Positions 1 through 8,135 of a stretch of 64,000 nt of DNA are shown here, piece after piece. The translations under genes were made by a program, and so were the position numbers. The notes beneath the pieces are model-generated. The model did not search any database, was not told the DNA's origin, and saw nothing but the letters and a program-made list of their open reading frames with translations. Position 1 is the stretch's first letter. Each line of letters opens with the position of its first letter. This stretch comes from Streptomyces toyocaensis (lineage in GTDB: Bacteria > Actinomycetota > Actinomycetes > Streptomycetales > Streptomycetaceae), in NCBI RefSeq assembly GCF_000725125.1, contig NZ_JFCB01000006.1, positions 62,001 through 126,000 on the forward strand, read 5' to 3'.

Positions 1-1
1 C

Positions 2-358
2 ACCCGGGAGCAGGTGCGCCTCGCCACCGGGCGGCGGCCGGCCCCGGACGTGCCCGTAGTGGAGTTCGTGGAGTGCGCGACCCCCGCGGCCGTGATCACG
101 GAGCTGGACCGGGGTGGCATCGACGTGTGCGTGCTGGACGGTGAGGCCGTGCCGATGGGGGGCATGGGGCTGTGCCGCCAGATCAAGGACGAGGTGTTCC
201 GCTGCCCGCCGGTGCTGTTGCTGATCGGGCGGCCGCAGGACGCGTGGCTGGCGACGTGGAGCCGGGCCGAGTCCGCGGTGACCCTGCCGGTGGAGCCGGT
301 CGAGTTCGCGGGGGCGCTGGCCGCCCTGCTGCGGCAGAAGCGTCTGCAGAGCGCCTAG
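2..358 (+). CDS. Receiver-like regulatory protein, C-terminal part (5' end outside window)
   Basis: The frame is open at the left edge and ends with TAG at 356-358, so the start lies outside the window; the internal GTG at 14 is unlikely to be the start. The visible ~118 residues look like the second half of a CheY-type receiver fold: a beta strand ending in VCVLDG (candidate phosphoacceptor Asp), a PMGGMGLCRQIKDE helix, a PPVLLLIG strand, and a final strand plus helix VTLPVEPVEFAGALAALLRQ. The place of the usual conserved Lys holds no obvious Lys, so phosphorylation-driven switching is doubtful. No output domain follows. It converges with the L,D-transpeptidase gene. Confidence 0.6.
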   Translation, partial: TREQVRLATGRRPAPDVPVVEFVECATPAAVITELDRGGIDVCVLDGEAVPMGGMGLCRQIKDEVFRCPPVLLLIGRPQDAWLATWSRAESAVTLPVEPVEFAGALAALLRQKRLQSA

Positions 359-396
359 CGGTCCGGTTCCTCCTGCCGCACGGCGGCTGCGGGGCC

Positions 397-440
397 GTCG
401 TGCCTGGTCGCGCAGTTCCCCGCGTCCCTTCCGGGGCGCT
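397..440. repeat. Dispersed Streptomyces intergenic element, copy A
   Basis: The segment carries the core GTCGCGCAGTTCCCCGCG (407-424) followed by a short GC hairpin half. The same core recurs near 5161, 20005, 24045 and 35119. It lies between two convergent genes and overlaps the last bases of the transpeptidase gene, a place where it could help end transcription. Confidence 0.6.
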
Positions 441-1713
441 ACACAGCCGTCGGCCGGAGGCGTGCCGTTTCCTGAGGGCTACGGGCGGCGTTGGTCGTCA
501 GCGCGCTGCCCGCTCGCCACTTGTCCCAGTCCAGGTTCCAGTCGCCGAAGCCGTTGCCGAAGGGTTCCATCGTCTCACCGGCCGAGTTGACCACCTCGAC
601 GACGTCGCCCTGGCGGACGGTGTCGAAGAACCACTCGGCGTTGTCGGTGCTCATGCCCACACAGCCGTGGCTGACGTTGGCGTAGCCCTGGGAGCCGACC
701 GACCACGGGGCGGCGTGCACGTACTCGCCGCTCCAGGTCACCCGGGTGGCGAACTGGACGTCCATGTCGTACGACTCCGCCGAGCCCTCGGCGATGCCGA
801 CGGTGCTGCTGCGCATGCGTACGAGGGGTTCCTTGGCCAGGACCACCTTGACGCCGTTGCGGGTCTCGAAGCCGGGCTTGCCGGTGGTGACGGGGATCTG
901 CTTGATCTCCTCACCGTTCTTGAAGACGGTCAGCCGGTGCGTGGCCGCGTCGGTGAGGGCTATGACGCGGTCACCGGTGCGGATCGTCAGCGGCTTGGAC
1001 GGACCGCCCCGGAGCCTGTCGTTCACCCTGACGCCCTCCAGGGCGCTGCGCACCCGGACGGTCGCGTGCGCGGGCCAGTAGTCCTTCGGGCGGTAGTGCA
1101 GCTTCTTGTCGTCCACCCAGTGCCAGGCGCCGCTCACGGCGGGCGTGGCGTCGACCTCGAGGGCGCGTTCCACGACGGCTCGCTGGGCCCGGTCCCTGAC
1201 GGGTTCGTTGAGCTCGGCGGTGAGGGGCTGGCCGACGCCGTACGTGCCGGCCTCGGGGCCGAAGGTGACGGCCAGGCGCTTGGTGGTGGTGGGCCGGCCG
1301 GTGGTGAAGGTGAGGACCTTGCGGCCCGGGGCCCCGTCCTCGTTCTCGGTGCTCACCCGGACCGTGTACCGGGCGCCGGCGGCCAGCGGGGAGGTGCTGT
1401 GCCAGCGGCTGCCGTCGGCGGCCAGTTCGCCCGTCACGTGGCGCCCCGCGGCGTCGACGGCGGTGACGTCGGTGATCCGTCCGTCGGAGTCCTCGGCGAC
1501 GACCTCCAGGGGCTTGTCGGGGTCGGCCTCCTTGCCCGCCTCGACGGCTCCGCCGAAGGAGATCTGGTCGCCCGCGTCGTACGGCTCGGCGGACAGCGGG
1601 TCGCCGTTGGAGCTGCAGCCGCCGACGCCCGCACCGAGGGCGACCACCAGCAGCGTGCAGCCGACGGCCCGGCTCCGGCGGCCGCCCGCGCCACGCAACT
1701 CTGTGTGTCTCAT
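439..1713 (-). CDS. L,D-transpeptidase lipoprotein (YkuD domain, LdtMt2-like)
   Basis: Cell-wall enzyme predicted to form 3-3 cross-links in peptidoglycan outside the membrane. The N-terminus has Arg-rich residues, a hydrophobic stretch and a lipobox VGGC with Cys33, so the mature protein should be lipid-anchored. Residues ~45-250 look like the two Ig-like domains found before the catalytic domain in actinobacterial Ldt proteins. The YkuD domain follows and ends in SHGCVGM with nucleophile Cys351 and its His349. At 424 residues it fits the actinobacterial family. The ATG start gives a complete signal peptide. It is convergent with the gene on its left and separated from the cytochrome oxidase operon by a strong hairpin, so it is probably transcribed from its own promoter. 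Confidence 0.9.
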   Translation of the reverse strand: MRHTELRGAGGRRSRAVGCTLLVVALGAGVGGCSSNGDPLSAEPYDAGDQISFGGAVEAGKEADPDKPLEVVAEDSDGRITDVTAVDAAGRHVTGELAADGSRWHSTSPLAAGARYTVRVSTENEDGAPGRKVLTFTTGRPTTTKRLAVTFGPEAGTYGVGQPLTAELNEPVRDRAQRAVVERALEVDATPAVSGAWHWVDDKKLHYRPKDYWPAHATVRVRSALEGVRVNDRLRGGPSKPLTIRTGDRVIALTDAATHRLTVFKNGEEIKQIPVTTGKPGFETRNGVKVVLAKEPLVRMRSSTVGIAEGSAESYDMDVQFATRVTWSGEYVHAAPWSVGSQGYANVSHGCVGMSTDNAEWFFDTVRQGDVVEVVNSAGETMEPFGNGFGDWNLDWDKWRAGSALTTNAARSPQETARLRPTAV

Positions 1714-1788
1714 GGCCTCACGCTAGGAAGCCACGCCGCTACCGGCTCACTGGACGGTCCGAACGGGTGAAGGACCGGCGCAAAAGCG

Positions 1789-1824
1789 GGGGCCCGGACG
1801 CTCCTGACGGAGTGTCCGGGCCCC
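1789..1824. terminator. Hairpin terminator after ctaF
   Basis: GGGGCCCGGAC (1789-1799) pairs with GTCCGGGCCCC (1814-1824), and GCTCC/GGAGT extends the stem inward to about 16 bp around a TGAC loop. It lies just past the ctaF stop and before the transpeptidase gene on the same strand. It has no U-tract, as is common in Streptomyces. Confidence 0.75.
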
Positions 1825-1842
1825 TGCGTGCCGTACCGCGTG

Positions 1843-2241
1843 CTACTGGGTGCGGTTCTCACCGCGGTAGTACTCGAAGACCCAGCCCCAGATGCCGATC
1901 AGGAGCAGCGGCGCCGAGAAGTACATCAGCCACCAGCCGACCGCGACGCCCAGGAAGGCCAGGGCACCACCCACGGCGAGGGACAGCGGCTGCCAGCTGT
2001 GCGGGCTGAAGAACCCGACCTCGCCGGCGTCGTCGGCGACGTCCGCCTCCTTGTTGTCCTGCGCGCCCACGTCGACCCGCCGGGCCGTGAAGCCCAGGTA
2101 GAAGCCGATCATGATGCTCAGGCCGAAGGCCAGGAAGAGGGCGGTGGTGCCGACCGGCTCCTTCGACCAGACGCCGTACACGACGGCGACGAGGAGGAAG
2201 AAGATGCTCAGCCACATGAACATCTTGCCCTGGATCTTCAC
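1843..2241 (-). CDS. ctaF: Cytochrome c oxidase subunit IV (actinobacterial CtaF)
   Basis: Small membrane subunit of the aa3-type oxidase of actinobacteria. The 132-residue protein starts [15 protein letters not shown] and shows four hydrophobic segments in two pairs (about 8-26, 34-52, 81-100, 104-122) with a short charged loop between pairs, the layout of the actinobacterial subunit IV family. The GTG start overlaps the ctaD stop in a GTGA tetranucleotide, so translation is coupled to ctaD. It is the last gene of ctaC-ctaD-ctaF and is followed by a strong hairpin. Confidence 0.9.
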   Translation of the reverse strand: MKIQGKMFMWLSIFFLLVAVVYGVWSKEPVGTTALFLAFGLSIMIGFYLGFTARRVDVGAQDNKEADVADDAGEVGFFSPHSWQPLSLAVGGALAFLGVAVGWWLMYFSAPLLLIGIWGWVFEYYRGENRTQ

Positions 2242-3974
2242 TTGCCGGCCTCCTTGCCACCGGAGAGGGCCTTCTCACCGTGACCGGCGTTCTCGAGCTC
2301 GTCGAGTGCGGCGATCTCCGGGTGGTGAAGGTCGAACGCCGGGGATTCACTGCGGATCCGCGGCAGGGTGAGGAAGTTGTGCCGCGGGGGCGGGCAGGAG
2401 GTCGCCCACTCCAGGGAGCGGCCGTAGCCCCACGGGTCGTCGACGCGGACGGGCTTGCCGTACTTGGCGGTCTTCCAGATGTTGTAGAAGAACGGCAGGA
2501 GCGACATGCCGAGCAGGAACGAGGCGATCGTCGACACCGTGTTCAGGGCGGTGAAGCCGTCGGCCGCCAGGTAGTCCGCGTACCGGCGCGGCATGCCCTC
2601 GACACCCAGCCAGTGCTGGACGAGGAAGGTGCCGTGGAAGCCCACGAACAGCGTCCAGAAGGTGATCTTGCCGAGACGCTCGTCGAGCATCTTGCCGGTG
2701 AACTTCGGCCACCAGAAGTGGAAGCCGGCGAACATCGCGAACACCACCGTGCCGAAGACGACGTAGTGGAAGTGCGCCACCACGAAGTAGCTGTCGGAGA
2801 CGTGGAAGTCCAGCGGCGGCGAGGCCAGGATGACGCCGGTCAGACCACCGAAGGTGAAGGTGATCAGGAAGCCCAGCGTCCAGAGCATCGGTGTCTCGAA
2901 GGAGAGACTGCCCTTCCACATGGTGCCGATCCAGTTGAAGAACTTCACACCGGTCGGTACCGCGATCAGGAAGGTCATGAAGGAGAAGAACGGCAGCAGC
3001 ACGCCGCCCGTGACGTACATGTGGTGCGCCCACACCGTCACCGAGAGACCCGCGATCGCGATGGTCGCGCCGATCAGGCCCATGTAGCCGAACATCGGCT
3101 TGCGGGAGAAGACCGGGATGATCTCGGAGACGATGCCGAAGAACGGCAGCGCGATGATGTACACCTCGGGATGACCGAAGAACCAGAACAGGTGCTGCCA
3201 CAGCAGCGCCCCGCCGTTGGCCGAGTCGAAGATGTGCGCCCCGAACTTGCGGTCCGCCTCCAGGGCGAACAGCGCCGCCGCCAGCACCGGGAAGGCGAGC
3301 AGGACCAGCACACCGGTCAGCAGCACGTTCCAGGTGAAGATCGGCATGCGGAACATCGTCATGCCCGGAGCGCGCATGCAGATGATCGTGGTGATGAAGT
3401 TGACCGAGCCGAGGATCGTGCCGAAGCCGGAGAACGCCAGGCCCATGATCCACATGTCGGCGCCGATGCCCGGCGAGCGGACCGCGTCCGACAGCGGGGA
3501 GTAGGCGAACCAGCCGAAGCCGGCGGCGCCGTCCGGGGTGAGGAAGCCGGCGACCGCGATCAGCGAGCCGAACAGGTAGAGCCAGTAGGCGAACATGTTC
3601 AGCCGCGGGAACGCCACGTCGGGCGCGCCGATCTGCAGTGGCATGATCCAGTTCGCGAAACCGGCGAACAGCGGCGTCGCGAACATCAGCAGCATGATCG
3701 TGCCGTGCATCGTGAACGCCTGGTTGAACTGCTCGTTCGACACGATCTGCAGACCCGGCCGGGCCAGCTCGGCGCGCATGACGAGCGCCATCACGCCACC
3801 GATGACGAAGAACACGAACGACGTCACCAGATACATGGTGCCGATCGTCTTGTGGTCCGTGGTCGTCAGCCACTTGACCACGACGCCGCCACGGTTCTGG
3901 CGCCGCACGGGCAGCTCGTCCTCGTAGTGGGACCCGGCTGCCTCGGCACCCTGAGGTTGATTGAGGATGCTCAC
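2238..3974 (-). CDS. ctaD: Cytochrome c oxidase subunit I (copy 1)
   Basis: Catalytic haem-copper subunit of the aa3 oxidase, which reduces O2 to water and pumps protons. All expected ligands are present: His90 in FTMHG for low-spin haem a, His268 and Tyr272 in HPEVY (CuB and cross-linked Tyr), His317-His318 in WAHHM (CuB), and His401/His403 in HFHYVV (haem a3 and a). The 578-residue length and twelve hydrophobic segments fit the family. The GTG start overlaps the ctaC stop by GTGA, and its stop overlaps ctaF the same way, so the three subunits are translationally coupled. A second, very similar ctaD lies at 26169-27896. Confidence 0.97.
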   Translation of the reverse strand: MSILNQPQGAEAAGSHYEDELPVRRQNRGGVVVKWLTTTDHKTIGTMYLVTSFVFFVIGGVMALVMRAELARPGLQIVSNEQFNQAFTMHGTIMLLMFATPLFAGFANWIMPLQIGAPDVAFPRLNMFAYWLYLFGSLIAVAGFLTPDGAAGFGWFAYSPLSDAVRSPGIGADMWIMGLAFSGFGTILGSVNFITTIICMRAPGMTMFRMPIFTWNVLLTGVLVLLAFPVLAAALFALEADRKFGAHIFDSANGGALLWQHLFWFFGHPEVYIIALPFFGIVSEIIPVFSRKPMFGYMGLIGATIAIAGLSVTVWAHHMYVTGGVLLPFFSFMTFLIAVPTGVKFFNWIGTMWKGSLSFETPMLWTLGFLITFTFGGLTGVILASPPLDFHVSDSYFVVAHFHYVVFGTVVFAMFAGFHFWWPKFTGKMLDERLGKITFWTLFVGFHGTFLVQHWLGVEGMPRRYADYLAADGFTALNTVSTIASFLLGMSLLPFFYNIWKTAKYGKPVRVDDPWGYGRSLEWATSCPPPRHNFLTLPRIRSESPAFDLHHPEIAALDELENAGHGEKALSGGKEAGK

Positions 3975-4930
3975 AGGATGTTCGACTCCCGGTTCTTCTC
4001 AGGGCCCGTCTGTCCGATGCCGGCGGGCACGTAACCGGTCTGCCCCTTCTTCACGAGGTCCTTCAGGTGCTGCTCGTAGCGCTCGGGGGAGACGACCTTC
4101 ACGTTGAACAGCATCCGGGAGTGGTCGACGCCGCAGAGCTCGGCGCACTTGCCGAGGAAGGTGCCCTCACGGTTGGGGGTCACCTCGAAGGCGTTGGTGT
4201 GGCCCGGGATGACGTCCTGCTTCATCAGGAACGGCACCACCCAGAAGGAGTGGATGACATCACGCGAGGTCAGCACGAAGCGGACCCGCTTGCCCTCGGG
4301 CAGCCACAGGGTGGGGCCCGGGTTGTTGGTCTGCGGGTTCCGGGTGCCCGGGACACCGCAGTCGTAGGCACCGCCGGCGTTCGCCGGGAAGGCGTCCTTG
4401 TAGCGGTCCGGAATCGCTTCCAGTTCCTTGGACTTCTTGGCGTCGCCCGTGGAACCGTCGACGTTCTCGACGTAGTTGAAGCACCAGCTCCACTGGAAGC
4501 CGACCACGTTGACCGTGACGTCGGGACTCTTCTCGAGCTTCAGCAGCTCGGATTCGTCGCGGGCGGTGAAATAGAAGAACACCGAGACGATGATGAGCGG
4601 AACCACCGTGTACAGCGCCTCGATGGGCATGTTGTACCGGGTCTGCGGAGGTACCTCCACCTTGGTGCGGCTGCGCCGGTGGAAGAATGCACTCCACAGG
4701 ATCAGGCCCCACACCAGCACGCCGACGACGAGCGCGGCGGCCCAGGATCCCTGCCACAGGGAGAGGATCCGCGGAGCCTCTTCCGTGGTGGGGGTGGGCA
4801 TACCAAGGCGGGGGAAGTCCTCCCATGTGCAACCGGTGGCGGTCGCCAGGACCAGGCCCGCGGTCAGTGCCTGCAGCAGCTTCCGCCGCATCGGGCGCCG
4901 CGGCGAGCGGTCGGAGCCGTTGGGACTCAC
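3971..4930 (-). CDS. ctaC: Cytochrome c oxidase subunit II
   Basis: Electron-entry subunit carrying the CuA centre on the outer face of the membrane. The N-terminus has a signal sequence with a lipobox ATGC (Cys34), typical of Gram-positive subunit II. Two transmembrane segments follow at about 55-80 and 105-125, then a cupredoxin domain ending with the CuA motif [12 protein letters not shown] (Cys262, Glu264, Cys266, His270, Met273). A family-specific insertion with a Cys pair sits at about 140-190. The GTG start is the first gene of the ctaC-ctaD-ctaF operon. An inverted repeat about 85-115 bp upstream is a candidate control site. Confidence 0.96.
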   Translation of the reverse strand: MSPNGSDRSPRRPMRRKLLQALTAGLVLATATGCTWEDFPRLGMPTPTTEEAPRILSLWQGSWAAALVVGVLVWGLILWSAFFHRRSRTKVEVPPQTRYNMPIEALYTVVPLIIVSVFFYFTARDESELLKLEKSPDVTVNVVGFQWSWCFNYVENVDGSTGDAKKSKELEAIPDRYKDAFPANAGGAYDCGVPGTRNPQTNNPGPTLWLPEGKRVRFVLTSRDVIHSFWVVPFLMKQDVIPGHTNAFEVTPNREGTFLGKCAELCGVDHSRMLFNVKVVSPERYEQHLKDLVKKGQTGYVPAGIGQTGPEKNRESNIL

Positions 4931-5013
4931 GTAGCGCCTTCCCGAGAGTCTCGCCCGCGCGGATTGGCTGCGGCCTGCCTTCTCGCTGGTCGGTCGCCGC
5001 CCTGCGTCGGGCA

Positions 5014-5043
5014 GGGGTTTGGATGTTTATGCGGACCAAACCC
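5014..5043. promoter_or_regulatory. Inverted repeat upstream of the cta operon
   Basis: GGGTTTGG (5015-5022) and CCAAACCC (5036-5043) form a perfect 8-bp inverted repeat with a 13-bp spacer, extendable by one wobble pair. It is about 85-115 bp upstream of the ctaC start in an otherwise gene-free 276-bp divergent region. Its size and position suit a dimeric repressor or activator; I do not recognise the cognate regulator. Confidence 0.45.
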
Positions 5044-5150
5044 TAGCCGACGCCCTCCGGGGGGTTGCGGGGAGGGGGGCCATACGCGCCGCGGGTTACA
5101 CCGAGCGCCTCATGGGCCGGGGGGTAGGGGTCGTTCCGCGGCCGCGGCGG

Positions 5151-5194
5151 CGTCGTGCCTGGCCGTGCGGTTCCCCGCGCCCCTCGGGGGCGCT
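5151..5194. repeat. Dispersed Streptomyces intergenic element, copy B
   Basis: This copy reads GGCCGTGCGGTTCCCCGCGC (5161-5180) followed by a CCCCTCGGGGG hairpin. It is unusual in lying only 12 bp upstream of a start codon, so any RNA starting upstream would place this hairpin in the leader. Confidence 0.55.
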
Positions 5195-5206
5195 TAGCGT
5201 GGGGGT

Positions 5207-6595
5207 GTGTCCTACTTCGATGCCGCTTCCGCCGCTCCCCTTCATCCCGTTGCCCGTCAGGCGTTGACGGCCTCGCTCGACGAGGGATGGGCGGATCCCG
5301 CCCGCCTCTACCGGGAGGGGCGGCGGGCGCGGCTGCTGCTGGACGCGGCGCGGGAGGCCGCGGCGGAGGCGGTGGGGTGCCGGCCGGACGAGCTGGTGTT
5401 CACGCCCTCCGGCACCCGGGCGGTGCACTCCGGGATCGCGGGGGCGCTGGCCGGACGGCGGCGCGCCGGGCACCACCTGATCGTGTCAGCGGTCGAACAC
5501 TCTTCTGTGCTCCATGCGGCGGAGGCTCACCACGCCGGCGGCGGGGCGGTCACCGAGGTCGCGGTGGACCGCACGGGCGCCGTGAGCCCGTCCGCGTACG
5601 CCGAGGCGCTGCGGCCGGACACCGCGCTGGCGTGTCTGCAGTCGGCCAACCACGAGGTGGGGACCGTGCAGCCGGTGGCCGAGGTGGCCGAGGCGTGCCG
5701 GGCGGCGGGGGTGCCGCTGCTGGTGGACGCGGCCCAGTCGCTGGGCTGGGGGCCGGTGGAGGGCGACTGGTCGCTGCTCGCGGCGAGCGCGCACAAGTGG
5801 GGCGGGCCGTCCGGCGCGGGACTGCTCGTCGTGCGCAAGGGGGTGCGGTTCGCGCCCCAGGGGCCGCGGGACGAACGGGAGTCGGGGCGGGCGGCCGGGT
5901 TCGAGAACCTGCCGGCGATCGTGGCCGCGGCGGCGTCCCTGCGGGCGGTGCGGGCGGAGGCTGCTCAGGAGTCGGTACGGCTGCGGGAGCTGACGGAGCG
6001 GATCCGTGCGCGGGTGCCGCGGCTGGTGCCGGACGTGGAGGTGGTCGGCGACCCGCGGCGGCGGCTGCCGGGGATCGTCACCTTCTCCTGTCTCTATGTC
6101 GACGGGGAGACCCTGCTGCACGAGCTGGACCGCACCGGATTCTCCGTGTCGTCCGGGTCGTCCTGCACGAGCAGCACGCTGACGCCGAGCCATGTGCTCA
6201 GGGCGATGGGGGTGCTCAGCGAGGGCAACATCCGGGTCTCGCTGCCGCCCGGCACGCGGGAGGAGGACGTCGAGCGCTTCCTGGCCGTCCTGCCGGAGGT
6301 GGTGGCCGGGGTGCGGGAGAAGCTCGGGGCGCCGGTGCCCGTCCGTGAGGTGGTGACACGGGAGCGGGACGAGGCCCTGGTCGTGGACGCGCTGGGCCGG
6401 CGCTGCCCGATCCCGGTGATCGAGCTGGCCAAGGTCATCGAGGACGTCCCGGTGGGCGGCACGGTCCGTGTCCTGGCCGACGACGAGGCGGCCCGCCTGG
6501 ACATCCCGGCGTGGTGCGAGATGCGCGGCCAGGAGTACGTGGGCGAGGAACCGGCGGACCGGGGCTCGGTCTACGTGGTCCGCCGGACCGGCTGA
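5207..6595 (+). CDS. Cysteine desulfurase fused to a TusA-type sulfur carrier
   Basis: Residues 1 to ~370 are a class V PLP aminotransferase of the NifS/IscS type. They include VEHSS (His98), the PLP strand LLVDAAQS, Schiff-base Lys197 in SAHKWGG, and catalytic Cys320 in the loop SSGSSCTSS. Residues ~390-462 form a TusA/SirA domain with the motif GRRCPIPVIELAK, where Cys400 is the predicted persulfide acceptor. The fusion would take sulfur from cysteine and pass it intramolecularly to the carrier domain. The GTG start gives a protein of 462 residues. It is transcribed away from the cta operon. Fused desulfurase-TusA proteins are known in actinobacteria; the downstream sulfur acceptor cannot be told from here. 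Confidence 0.9.
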   Translation: MSYFDAASAAPLHPVARQALTASLDEGWADPARLYREGRRARLLLDAAREAAAEAVGCRPDELVFTPSGTRAVHSGIAGALAGRRRAGHHLIVSAVEHSSVLHAAEAHHAGGGAVTEVAVDRTGAVSPSAYAEALRPDTALACLQSANHEVGTVQPVAEVAEACRAAGVPLLVDAAQSLGWGPVEGDWSLLAASAHKWGGPSGAGLLVVRKGVRFAPQGPRDERESGRAAGFENLPAIVAAAASLRAVRAEAAQESVRLRELTERIRARVPRLVPDVEVVGDPRRRLPGIVTFSCLYVDGETLLHELDRTGFSVSSGSSCTSSTLTPSHVLRAMGVLSEGNIRVSLPPGTREEDVERFLAVLPEVVAGVREKLGAPVPVREVVTRERDEALVVDALGRRCPIPVIELAKVIEDVPVGGTVRVLADDEAARLDIPAWCEMRGQEYVGEEPADRGSVYVVRRTG

Positions 6596-6660
6596 TCCGC
6601 TCGGGGGCGCGGGGCTGTGTCGATGTGCGACTCCGCCGCGTGGGCGCCACCAGCCCCCAC
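6596..6660. repeat. Dispersed Streptomyces spacer sequence
   Basis: The convergent spacer contains GGGGCGCGGGGCTGTGTCGA followed by ATGTGCG, CTCCGCCGCGTGGGCGC and CAGCCCCC. I recognise this as a recurrent Streptomyces intergenic sequence. It lies between two convergent genes and probably acts as a weak two-way transcription stop. Confidence 0.45.
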
Positions 6661-6678
6661 GCACCCGAGGCGCGCCGC

Positions 6679-7653
6679 TCAGCTCAGGTGCGCGCGGACC
6701 TCTTCCGCCGCCTCGTCCCCGTACGCCTTGGTGAAGCGCTCCATGAAGTGGCCCCGGCGCAGCTGGTACTCCTGCGTGCCGACCGTCTCGATGACGAGCG
6801 TCGCCAGCATGCAGCCGACCTGCGCCGCCCGCTCCAGCGGAACGCCCCACGCCAGTCCCGAGAGGAAGCCCGCGCGGAAGGCGTCGCCCACGCCGGTCGG
6901 GTCGGCCTTGGTCTCCTCGTCGGGGCACCCGACCTCGATCGTCTCCTCGCCGGCCCGCTCGATGCGGACGCCGCGGGCGCCGAGGGTGGTGATGCGGTGG
7001 CCGACCCGGTCGAGGATCTCCGCGTCGCTCCAGCCGGTCTTCGTCTCGATGAGCCCCTTCTCGTACTCGTTGGAGAAGAGGTAGGTCGCCCCTTCCAGCA
7101 GTATCCGGATCTCCTCGCCGTTCATCCGGGCGATCTGCTGGGAGAAGTCGGCGGCGAACGGGATGCCGCGGGTGCGGCACTCCTCGGTGTGCCGGAGCAT
7201 CGCCTCGGGGTCGTCGGCCCCGATGGAGACCAGGTCGAGGCCGCCCACGCGGTCGGCCACGGTCTTCAGCTCGATCAGGCGGGCCTCGCTCATCGCGCCC
7301 GTGTAGAAGGAGCCGATCTGGTTGTGGTCGGAGTCCGTGGTGCACACGAAACGGGCGGTGTGCAGCGTGTCGGAGATGCGGACGGAGTCGGTGTCGACGC
7401 CGTGCCGGTCCAGCCAGGCCCGGTACTCGTCGAAGTCGAAGCCGGCGGCCCCGACCAGGATCGGGCGGGTGCCGAGCTGGCCCATCCCGAAGGCGATGTT
7501 CGCCCCCACGCCACCCCGGCGCACGTCGAGATTGTCGACCAGGAAGGACAGCGAGACCGTGTGCAGCTGGTCCGCGACGAACTGGTCGGCGAAGCGACCG
7601 GGGAAGGTCATGAGGTGGTCGGTGGCGATGGAGCCGGTGACTGCGATGCGCAC
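6679..7653 (-). CDS. adoK: Adenosine kinase-like PfkB carbohydrate kinase (AdoK/CbhK family)
   Basis: PfkB/ribokinase-family sugar kinase of 324 residues. It matches from memory the M. tuberculosis adenosine kinase Rv2202c in length and throughout, including the N-terminus MRIAVTGSIATDHLM, the substrate loop RRGGVGANIAFGMGQLG and the anion-hole/catalytic motif DPTGVGDAFRAGF with base Asp. The predicted reaction is ATP-dependent phosphorylation of adenosine to AMP in purine salvage. The GTG at 7653 was chosen because AGGAG lies just upstream and homologues begin there; a much longer open frame upstream has no protein-like composition. The location near the cytochrome oxidase genes also matches the mycobacterial neighbourhood. 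Confidence 0.85.
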   Translation of the reverse strand: MRIAVTGSIATDHLMTFPGRFADQFVADQLHTVSLSFLVDNLDVRRGGVGANIAFGMGQLGTRPILVGAAGFDFDEYRAWLDRHGVDTDSVRISDTLHTARFVCTTDSDHNQIGSFYTGAMSEARLIELKTVADRVGGLDLVSIGADDPEAMLRHTEECRTRGIPFAADFSQQIARMNGEEIRILLEGATYLFSNEYEKGLIETKTGWSDAEILDRVGHRITTLGARGVRIERAGEETIEVGCPDEETKADPTGVGDAFRAGFLSGLAWGVPLERAAQVGCMLATLVIETVGTQEYQLRRGHFMERFTKAYGDEAAEEVRAHLS

Positions 7654-7782
7654 GGCGTGGATTCTCCTGAGGGAGGCGGGTTGACACTTCACGCTACCGG
7701 GTGGCAGCGGCCCGTAGAAGCAGCCAAAACTACCCGATAGTAGCTCTTTCTTCGTGACCTTCGTCGTGCATACGGTGCCGAC

Positions 7783-7992
7783 ATGATGAACATCAAGGTC
7801 CACTCCTCCGCCCCGGCCGACCTCGAGGGCGACCTGGCGTCGCTGCGCGGCGACTGCGCCCGGATGGTGCCCCACTGGACGGTCCCGGACCGGGCCGCCG
7901 CCCGGCCGGTCTCCCCGTCCCTGATCCACGGCGTGAAGGTGCCCGTGGCGTCCGCCCGGCTGCTGGACGCGATGTCCGACTACGGCGACTGA
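7783..7992 (+). CDS. Small hypothetical protein (69 aa)
   Basis: An ATG-started frame of 69 residues encodes a soluble, mildly acidic peptide with residues such as PADLEGDLASLRGDCARMVPHWTV and no membrane segment. It has no clear Shine-Dalgarno sequence; TACGGT about ten bases upstream of the ATG could be a -10 box for a leaderless transcript. It sits alone between the adenosine kinase gene (divergent) and the next membrane-protein gene. I do not recognise the family. The codon pattern looks protein-like, but a spurious frame is possible. Confidence 0.45.
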   Translation: MMNIKVHSSAPADLEGDLASLRGDCARMVPHWTVPDRAAARPVSPSLIHGVKVPVASARLLDAMSDYGD

Positions 7993-8135
7993 GCCGCCCC
8001 GGGGAACCGTGCGCTCCCCCGCTGCGTCCCATCGCCGTCCCCCGTCGGGGGGATGCGGGATACGACCCGTCAGCGGCCCCGGTGCGGCCGGGCATGGGTC
8101 TCCCGGGACAGTTGTGCGGCCGAAGGAGCGATGCG

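Noticed and set aside
2280..4034. Long open frames opposite ctaD (584 and 508 codons)
   Set aside because: They are charged, low-complexity shadows of the real subunit I gene. High GC content at third codon positions produces such frames, and no protein domain is visible.
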